A DNA stretch of 64,000 nt, taken from Candidatus Altimarinota bacterium (GTDB taxonomy: Bacteria; Patescibacteriota; Gracilibacteria; BD1-5; UBA6164). Positions 56,453 through 64,000 of the stretch are shown here, piece by piece. The notes below the pieces were generated by a model. The model did no database searches, had not been told where the DNA came from, and was given only the letters and a program-made list of their open reading frames with translations. The position numbers and the translations under genes were made by a program. The stretch covers positions 62,001 to 126,000 of the forward strand of contig JAAXWG010000003.1 of the NCBI GenBank assembly GCA_013350285.1, written 5' to 3'. Each line of letters starts with the position of its first letter. The stretch's first letter is position 1.

Positions 56453-58600
56453 ATGACAAGACAAACAAATAAAATCGTTTTTTGACTTTTATTTGCTTTT
56501 TTTTGAGTGGTTATTTTGATGAATGAAACAAACTCAATTTTTTGAGCCTTTCTTTTTAACTCTTTTTCTGAATTATTTTGAGAATATTATAAATGGGTAT
56601 TTTCTCCTGTTGCAGTAATTTTTGCCCTCTATCTTTTCAAAGATAATGAGCTACATTTTGATATGTATAGACTTATTTGAGTTTTACTCTATTTATCTTC
56701 CATTTCTACAATTATAGGTTATTTTAAAACAGATTATAATGCTGTTTTCAATCTACTCCCACTTTTAGAAATAAGTATGTGAAGAAACACTACTTTTTTT
56801 CTCTTTTTTATAGGTTTTGTGTTTTCTCTTGTTATTCTTTTTAAATTTTCACCCATCCATTTTACAAAAAAAGTTGTTTCTACTCTTCCAAAAGTTTCAG
56901 AAATAAAAGAAAGTTTTCAAAATGATACAAAAAATATGCTTGGAGATGTACCAAAAACAAAGAAAAATCAAGAAACTGATAAAAAACAAAAAGAATTTGA
57001 TACAATGATACTTTCTCTCAAAAAAGAAAAAGAACTTTTGGAAAAAATGAAATATGAAAAAGATAAAAAAGCAGTTCAGCTTTGACCAAAAAAAATAGAA
57101 ATAGAAACAGGAAAAAGTGAATTTTGAAAAAATAAATCATGAGAAAAAAGTGAAACGAAGTTTGTAGAGCCAAAATTTCCTCATTGGAAACTCCCTAGTC
57201 TTGAGTTATTAAAAGAGAGATTGACAACGATAAAAGTTGATCAAAATGAAATAAGAAGAAAAGAAATAGAAATCCAAGAAAAACTTCTTCAATTTAAGAT
57301 AGAAGTAGAAATGGAATGATGTAAAGTAGGACCAACAGTAATACAATATAGACTTAAACCAAGTGAATGAGTAAAACTTCAAAAAATAGAAAATCTCAAA
57401 AAAGACCTTACCCTTGCTCTTCAAGCAAAATCTATTAGAATCCAAGCACCTATTCCTGGGCTTTGAGTTGTAGGAATAGAAGTTCCAAATGATAATCGTC
57501 AGGCAGTAGGACTCAAAGAGATAATTTCTTCAAAAGAATTTAATTCTCCAAAAAATGAAATACCTATTGCTGTCGGAAAAGATGTAAATGGTGATATTGT
57601 TGTTGGTGATTTAGTAAAAATGCCTCATCTTCTTGTAGCTGGACAAACAGCAAGTGGAAAGTCCGTAGGAATGAATGGTTTTTTGATAAGTATGCTTTAT
57701 AAATTTACTCCAAGTGAATTAAAACTTATTTTAGTTGATCCAAAAAGAGTAGAACTTTCTGTATACAATGGAATTCCTCATCTTCTCACTCCGGTTATTA
57801 CTCACCCAGAAAAGGCTATCAATGCCCTTAAATGGGCAGTTGCTGAGATGCTGAGAAGATATGATCTTGCAACGAGTGTAAAAGCAAGAAATCTCAAAGA
57901 ATACAATGATAAAATGGAAAAAGATAAAAGATTACCCTATATTGTTATAGTAATAGATGAGCTTGCTGATTTAATGATGAGTGGAAATAAAAAAGAAGTA
58001 GAGGGAACAATTGTCAGGATAGCACAGATGGCAAGAGCAGTTGGTATGCATCTTATTGTCGCAACACAAAGACCAAGTGTAGATGTTATTACAGGGCTTA
58101 TAAAAGCAAATATTCCAAGTCGTATAGCCTTTACTGTTGCTTCTCAGGTAGATAGTCGTACCGTCATAGATAAAGTAGGAGCAGAAGATTTACTCGGAAG
58201 ATGAGATATGCTTTATAGTCCTACTGGAGTTATAGATGCACTTAGAGTTCAAGGAGTTTTAGTAGAGACTGATGAAGTAGAGGCTGTTGTAAATCAGATA
58301 AAATTGACAGTAGACCCAGATATGATGAATAATCTTTATGATGAGAGTATTGTAAATGGAAAATCAAATCTAGAATGAAGTATAATGGAAAACTATCAAG
58401 GAGATCAAGAAGAGTCTCCAGAAATCATAGAAAAAGCTATACAAATAGTCAAAGAAACAAGAAAATGAAGTACTTCTCTTATTCAAAGAAAACTCGGACT
58501 TGGCTATGCTCGTGCTGCAAAAGTGCTTGATATACTTGAAGAACTTGGAGTTGTCTGACCAGCAAATGGAAGCAAACCAAGAGATGTGTATGTGGATTAG
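56453..58600 (+). CDS. ftsK: DNA translocase FtsK/SpoIIIE
   Basis: FtsK pumps chromosome ends through the division septum. The product has 715 residues. About four N-terminal membrane helices (residues 9-135) lead to a Lys/Glu-rich linker. The motor has an alpha domain, Walker A GQTASGKS (Lys403), [20 protein letters not shown], Walker [14 protein letters not shown], and [20 protein letters not shown]. The C-terminal gamma domain ([27 protein letters not shown]) reads polar DNA sequences. An in-frame GTG at 56414 would add 13 residues. The N-terminus is shorter than in E. coli. Unlike most P-loops in the window this one uses GGA codons. Confidence 0.96.
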
Positions 58601-58606
58601 ATTAAT

Positions 58607-59092
58607 TTATCTATAAGAATTTATATTTACAATTTCTCAAGCTAAAAATCAACTCTTTGGAATTAATGTAATTTTTCATTTTTCATATTCTAAATATTCA
58701 AGAATTCATCTTAAATTATTTAAAGACAATGTATCTAAGTTTTTTCATCAATTAAGTAATTCCATAGCTCTCATACAAATAGCTATTTTTAAATTTTCAG
58801 GAGAAATATCTATTGATGTGAATTTTGTATTATTTGGATAATGTTTTTCATCTTCTTTTGGTAAAAGCATATTATTAGATAATATACTAGAGTATTCTTC
58901 TGGAATTCTATATTCTCAATCTACTTCGGCTTTATCTGTATTTTCTTGAATTTTTAAATTTCATATTATTTTTATAACTTGATTTCAGAAGAAAGCTTTT
59001 AATTGAGACGGAGACAAATCTCATAATTTCATAATAAATTTTGGATATAGAGTACCAGATTTTTGAGTATAATTATCAAAAACAATAATCAT
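58607..59092 (-). CDS. hypothetical protein
   Basis: The product has 161 residues. It is soluble, with ISPENLKIAICMRAMELLNG in a helical middle and no membrane segment. No family is recognised. It is a leftward gene that ends 6 nt from the ftsK stop. It may form a unit with the 78-residue gene 47 nt upstream on the same strand. TGA-Gly codons occur at several points. Confidence 0.6.
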
Positions 59093-59139
59093 AAAATGTT
59101 TATTTATTAATAAGTTTTTAACTATTTTTTTCTAAGCTT

Positions 59140-59376
59140 TTATTTTGGTATTTTTAAAGGAGGAATATTTTTTTGTAATAATATTTTAAATACACTTATT
59201 ATTAGTTCTAATTGTAAATTTTTTGAATCTCATTCATTTCATATTTCTTCTTGTTTTATTATTTTTATTAATCATTCAATTATATCTGAAACTTTAATAG
59301 ATGTTGTATTTCTATCAATAATTCAATATTGTTCTAAAAATTTTTTATAATATTCAGTCAAAAAATACCTTTCCAT
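59140..59376 (-). CDS. small hypothetical protein
   Basis: The product has 78 residues, MERYFLTEYYKKFLEQYGII..., helical and soluble with an acidic middle (KVSDIIEGLIKIIKQEEIGN). The run of hydrophobic positions in the last third (LQLELIISVFKILLQKNIPP) suggests a helix bundle or coiled coil. It lies 47 nt upstream of the 161-residue gene. Function unknown. Confidence 0.5.
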
Positions 59377-59436
59377 ACTAAAATAATAAATTTTATTTTA
59401 AATTAATATACTTATTTAAATATATTTGTCAAACAG

Positions 59437-59464
59437 AAAAACAAATTTTTAAAAATTTGTTTTT
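59437..59464. other. A/T-rich hairpin in a divergent intergenic region
   Basis: AAAAACAAATTTTT is followed directly by its inverted copy. It sits between two divergent genes (59376 and 59520), so it does not end a known gene. It may be part of a leader or an insulator. Confidence 0.4.
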
Positions 59465-59519
59465 TATACTTTTTTAGATATATTGAGTATTCAAACTTTA
59501 TTATTTTATAAAACAATAT

Positions 59520-60152
59520 ATGTCTAAAAAAATAATTGCTTTTACTACATTGATATTTTCTCTTTTTTATTCATCAAGCTTTGCTTTTTCTTGATCAGAA
59601 TGAGTTGCTGCAAATTTTTTAGCTGGAAAATGATATATCACAAACAATAGCACAAATGTAAGTGCTTATAGATTAGATGATGGAATTACAAGAAAAGAAT
59701 TTATGAAAATAGTTGCAAAAATAAATGGAGCAACCGTTGCTGAAAAATGTGAAAAAAAATTTAGTGATGTGGATGCAGGAGATTGGGGATGTAAATATAT
59801 AGAATGGGCTTTATCAAAAGGATTTGTTGCAAAAAACACAAGTTTTAGACCAAATGATTCTATCACGATTACAGAAGCTTTAAAGCTTATTTTTAAAGCA
59901 AGAAATATAGAAAAAAAATACAATACTTCTTCTTGGCAGGCAGATTATATCAATAGTGCTTATGATTTGTGAATGATATGAGAAAAGTATTCAAATTATA
60001 CTTCCTTAGCAACAAGAGGATGGATATTTTTTGTATCAAGCAAAACTTTTTCTGACTTTGTCGTAACAGAAGAAGATGAACTAAAATTTGATGATGCGAG
60101 TTTAGAGGCTGAGCTTAATGACATATTTGATTTGATAGATGGATGACAATAA
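59520..60152 (+). CDS. secreted S-layer homology (SLH) domain protein
   Basis: The product has 210 residues. It has a Sec signal peptide (IIAFTTLIFSLFYSSSFAF), then two SLH-like repeats: about residues 50-75 (LDDGITRKEFMKIVAKIN) and 85-125 (FSDVDAGDWGCKYIEWALSK, FRPNDSITITEALKLIFKA). SLH domains anchor proteins to cell-wall polymers. The tail is acidic (TEEDELKFDDASLEAELNDI). Two Cys flank the first repeat. Its 3' end overlaps the start of folC by 14 nt, which couples their translation. Confidence 0.85.
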
Positions 60153-61302
60153 AAAAATTTTGCAAGTAAAAAGCTATGAAGAAGCTTTAGAAAAAATATT
60201 TATTAAAGAACAAGTAAGAGATTATTCTCTTGAAAGAGTAAGAAAATTATATGAAAATATGTGATTTCCTCTTGATTGAATTAAATGTATTCATATAGCA
60301 GGAACAAATTGAAAAGGAAGCACTTGTCAGATGATTTTTTCTATTTTAAAACAAGCTCATAAAAAAGTAGCTCTTTTTACAAGTCCTCATCTTGTAGATT
60401 TAAGAGAGAGATTTCAAAGCAATGAAGGATATATAGAAAAAGATGAATTTGTGAGTATACTCAATTATATTCTCAAGTTTTGAGTTTCACTTTCATTTTT
60501 TGAATTATGCACTTTGATAGCTTTTGAATTTTTTAGAAGAAAAAAAGTAGAATATGCTATCGTAGAAGTTGGTTTTTGATGACTACTTGATTCGACAAAT
60601 ATTATCAATCCTCATATTACAGCTATCACGAGTATCGGCTATGATCATATGGATTTTTTGTGAAATACTCTTGAAGAAATTTCTTACCAAAAGGCAGGAA
60701 TTATAAAGCCGTGAATTCCAATCATCTATAATCATAAAAATGAAATCATAGAAAAAATTGCTTATGAAAAATGAGCTTTTCTTATTTTTGCATGAGAAAA
60801 AGAAACAAATCTTCTCGGAGCTTATCAAAAGAAAAATTCTTGAATAGCATACGAAATAGCGAAATATCTATGAATACAGGAAAATATTATAAAAACTTGA
60901 CTTATGCAAGTAAATCATCTGTGAAGACTTCAATATATTACAAAAAATTTACTTATTGATGGAGCTCATAATGAAGATGGTCTCAAAGAACTTAAAAAAT
61001 ATATTGATACTTTGAGAAAAAATTTTGAGACAATAGTATTGTGCTTTGCTCTCAAAAAAGGAAAAAATATTGATATTATTTTGAAAATATTTTGAGAACA
61101 AGATTTTTTTGTGATAGTAGATTCTGCAAATACTTTTATGCTTGAGGCAAGTGAAAATATACAAAAAAGTCTTCTATCTTTATGAAAATCTTGAACTATT
61201 CTCAGTCCAGATGAGATATACTTGCTTTCACAAAAAAATAAAAAAACTCTCTATCTTGCTTTTGGAAGTCTCTATATGATAGGAGAGTTTTTAAGATTTT
61301 AA
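60139..61302 (+). CDS. folC: folylpolyglutamate/dihydrofolate synthase
   Basis: FolC adds glutamate to (dihydro)folates with ATP. The product has 387 residues. The P-loop is AGTNGKGSTC (Lys59). LFTSPHLVDLRERFQ binds folate, and VEVGFGGLLDSTN and SIGYDHMDFLG are Mur-ligase family blocks. LIDGAHNEDGL is in the C-terminal domain. With folP at 45423 it is the second folate gene in the window. The start ATG at 60139 lies within the SLH gene. The end of the gene is partly duplicated just downstream. Confidence 0.93.
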
Positions 61303-61366
61303 AAAAAAAAGAGTGAGGGAAAGAGCTGGACTCTATATGATAGGAGAGTTTTTAAGATTTTAAAAA
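61270..61366 (+). repeat. duplicated folC 3' end (direct repeat of about 36 bp)
   Basis: A stretch that starts CTCTATATGATAGGAGAGTT occurs at 61270-61305 and again at 61331-61366, 61 bp apart. The first copy encodes the folC end (LYMIGEFLRF). The second is non-coding. It marks a short local duplication. Confidence 0.85.
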
Positions 61367-61397
61367 GGGAAATAACTTTTTTTATTAAGAATTGATT

Positions 61398-61529
61398 TTA
61401 TATATTTTGAGGTGTTATTATATTATTAATCTGTTTAGAATATCACATTTTAAAATTATATGTTTTATCGCCTTCAAATGCTTTTCTCATTTTTTCAAAT
61501 TCATCATCTTGTAATTTTTCACATCACAT
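61398..61529 (-). CDS. very small hypothetical protein
   Basis: The product has 43 residues, MGCEKLQDDEFEKMRKAFEG..., charged and helical. It uses TGA for Gly2 and Gly29. No family is recognised. The reading is open and plausible in composition but short, and no strong Shine-Dalgarno is visible. Confidence 0.35.
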
Positions 61530-61611
61530 ATTTTTTTAGTTAATGGTTAAAATAAAAAAGTCAAAGCATTCTAAAAATATCACCAAAAAAGTCAAAAGAA
61601 AAATTAAAAAA

Positions 61612-61640
61612 AAATAAAAACTTCCTAAAGGAAGTTTTTA
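61612..61640 (-). terminator. terminator hairpin
   Basis: AAAAACTTCC pairs with GGAAGTTTTT over a 4-nt loop, with a U-rich run on the minus strand. It lies 7 nt past the stop of the leftward 137-residue gene. Confidence 0.85.
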
Positions 61641-61646
61641 TAGAGT

Positions 61647-62060
61647 TTAATTTGATAAATATTCTTTTTCACTATCTGTTCAAAGCCCCTCTAATAATGC
61701 TAAAACTCTTCATTTTGCATCTCAAGAAACTTTTTCTAAACTAGGTGAAATTTCAGAAATATCTCAAGCTGTAAGTATTCCATTTAATCAATCTATTCTT
61801 GATACTTTTTTATCAGGATTTTTTGCTAATAATTCTTTTATTCTTTTTATTTCTTCGGTTATTAAAACATCTGTATTTTTTCAATATTCAGCAACAATAT
61901 CTGGTGGATATGAATTTAATATATTTTTACTTTCATTCAATCATTGTATTTTTAAACCAATTTCTTGTAAAATACACAATACTTGAATATCTATTGAACT
62001 TCAAAAAATTTGTTCAGAAATAGTTCAAGAAGGTAATGTGTTATATTTAATTAAAGCCAT
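61647..62060 (-). CDS. hypothetical protein
   Basis: The product has 137 residues, MALIKYNTLPSGTISEQIFG..., soluble and helical. Recognisable pieces are ITEEIKRIKELLAKNPDKKV and RIDGLNGILTAGDISEISPS. It has no signal peptide or membrane segment and no family I know. It is a single-gene leftward unit with its own terminator. Confidence 0.6.
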
Positions 62061-62220
62061 ATTTTTTTAAATTAATGATAAAGTAAAAATATTTTAAGAT
62101 ATTAAATTTATTTGTCAAACCTTTTTGAAAAAAATATTCAAATATATTTTCTATATATAAATATTTTACATTTTAATTTTTTTGTATAATATGCTTGTAA
62201 TATAATTTTTTTAAAAATAT

Positions 62221-64000
62221 ATGCAACAAAAAGAAATTTTTATAAATGAATATAATAGGCTCAATGAAAAGCAAAAAGAGGCAGTAGAGACTCTTGATGG
62301 AGCTGTGATGGTTGTCGCTTGACCATGAACTGGAAAAACTCAAATTATAGGGATGAGGACAGCAAATATTATTCTCAAGGCTTGAGTCAATCCAGAAAAT
62401 ATTCTTATTACGACTTTTACCGATGCTTGAGTGATTGCTATCAAAGAAAGGCTTGTAAAATTTATAGGTACTGAAGCTTATAAGGTCAATGTTTCTACTA
62501 TTCATTCTTTTTCAGATGATGTTATCAAGACTTTTCCAGAAAAATTTGCTTATGAAAAGACAGAAAAAGCAATAGATGAAATAGACCAGCTTGAAATCAT
62601 AAAAAATATATTGAAAATAATGATAGATGATGGAGAAATAGAAGAGCTTAGAGCCGTGGGAGATGATTATTTTTATCTTTTTGATATCAAATCAAGTATT
62701 TCTCAATTGAAACAAGAATGAATACATATTTCAAAATTTGAGCTTCTTATAGATGAAGAAGAAAAAATACTTTTTGGACAGCTTGAAGAACTTCGTCTCA
62801 ATAAAAGAATACGAGACCTTGAAAAAAGAATGGAAAAAGATAAAAAAGAATATGAAAAAAGAATAAAAAAATTGAGAGAACTTGCTTTACTATTTAAAAA
62901 ATACAATGAGTATTTGAGAAATAAAGGCTTGTATGATTTTAATGATATGATAAATTTTGTGCTTGATAAGTTTAAGGAAGATGAGGATTTGAGATATTAT
63001 TATGCAGAAAAATTTCAATATATTATGTTGGATGAATATCAAGATACAAATAATGCTCAAAATGAAATCATTGCTCTTATTCTTCGCCCAGATGATTCTC
63101 CAGATTTTAAAAATCCAAATATTATGGTTGTTGGTGATGATGATCAGTCTATTTATCGTTTTCAATGAGCAAATATAGAAAATATGCTTGATTTTACTTA
63201 TCATTACAAAGAAGCAAAAATCATCGTCTTAGAAAATAATTATCGCTCTCATCAGTATATTTTGGATACGGCAAGTGAGCTTATAAAAAATAATAATGAA
63301 AGACTTATCAATAAAATAAATGCTTTAGAAAAAAAACTTATTGCCAAATCAAGCTTTGAAGATCCAGAAAGTCCAAAATTTTATAGTGCTTACAATGAAA
63401 TAGATGAGCAAAATTATGTATGTGAAAATATAAAAAATCTTCTCTCAAAAGGAATCAAAATAAATGAAATAGCTCTTATTGTGAGGCAAAATAAAGAAGT
63501 AGAAGTGTGGAGTGAATTTCTCAAATCGCAAGGAATAGAAGTAGAATCAAAACAAAAAACAAATATTTTAAATTCTGATATTATTCATCTTGCTCTTGAT
63601 TATCTTCTTTTGATAGCAAATCCCTATGCCGATGATAGAAAATTTATAGATTTACTTCTTTCTTCTTTTATTGATATTGAAAATATTGATGTGATAACTC
63701 TTACAAGATACTTAAATACCAAAAACTATGTGAGAAAAGATAAAATTGCTCTCTTTGATATCATAAAAAATGAATCACTTCTTCAAGAAATAGAATTAGG
63801 ATCAAGAGAAAAAATAAGAGTTTTTAATCAAAAACTCCTTGAATTTAAGTCATATTTATCACAAAAAACATTTATTGCATTTTTTGAATATTTTTTACAA
63901 GAATCTCAATTACTTGATTATCTTGATATGTATGGAACTTTTAATGATTTACAAGATGTTTTTACACTTTTTAATAAAATAAAAGATTTTTCAGCAAGTA
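62221..64000 (+). CDS. UvrD/Rep-family DNA helicase, N-terminal part
   Basis: The gene runs off the window with 593 residues visible. It is a superfamily 1 3'-5' helicase that unwinds DNA in repair and replication restart. The Q motif (LNEKQKEAV), motif I VAGPGTGKTQ (Lys39; Gly34 and Gly36 are TGA codons), TFTDAGVIAIKERL (where most have TFTNKAA), motif II LDEYQDTN, motif III VVGDDDQSIYRFQGA and motif IV ENNYRSHQYIL are seen. The C-terminal motifs V and VI lie beyond the window, so UvrD, PcrA or Rep cannot be told apart. Confidence 0.95.

Noticed and set aside
59437-59464. Hairpin as a terminator of the 78-residue gene
   Set aside because: It lies upstream of that gene's start, between divergent genes, so it cannot terminate it.

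Overview
The window is a very AT-rich bacterial chromosome segment in which TGA is read as glycine (genetic code 25). In-frame TGA codons fall on invariant glycines of the P-loops of a UvrD helicase, a DEAD-box helicase and a MacB-type ATPase, and the genes end only in TAA or TAG. That code, with the low GC and compact layout, points to candidate phyla Absconditabacteria (SR1) or Gracilibacteria (BD1-5) of the CPR/Patescibacteria. The window alone does not separate the two.

Layout. 1-2080: leftward hypothetical genes and a DHH phosphoesterase. 2081-3051: no protein gene, but a strongly structured leftward RNA with promoter and terminator. 3052-8680: ligA (with two in-frame palindromic inserts), a prepilin-like protein with a fibrinogen-like C-terminus, trmB, a secreted protein and tRNA-Lys(CTT). 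8681-15847: an accessory island just downstream of the tRNA. It holds a 433-residue unknown with a HEPN-like RN...H motif, a DUF5655/PD-(D/E)XK nuclease, a complete ABC-three-component-like conflict operon (SMEK protein, middle component, DUF2326 ATPase), and an XRE-Panacea antitoxin-like regulator. 15885-24650: membrane proteins, TatD, a protein with three 85-residue repeats, and an xth-membrane protein-uvrC operon. 24785-29223: grpE, a gene with an apparent frameshift, a bare class III cyclase, a stomatin-like protein and a DEAD-box helicase.

29431-33830 is a MacAB-like export operon. 33831-35933 is a large muralytic enzyme (transglycosylase plus amidase). 36136-42009 is a TetR-regulated adaptor/RND efflux operon. 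42175-45325 is a loose set of small membrane, acetyltransferase and prohibitin-like genes. 45423-50600 holds folP, a TDT-family transporter operon and topA. 50635-61302 holds a second fibrinogen-domain prepilin, a rhomboid protease, lgt, an M23 peptidase, ftsK, an SLH protein and folC. The window ends inside a UvrD-family helicase.

Themes. The cell-surface set (two fibrinogen-domain prepilins, cell-wall hydrolases, SLH protein, lipoprotein machinery, two efflux systems) fits an episymbiotic or predatory lifestyle, which is inference. The island after tRNA-Lys is the strongest candidate for a new or variant defence system, working in a recoded host. Transfer-competent DNA from standard-code phages or bacteria would be misread there.
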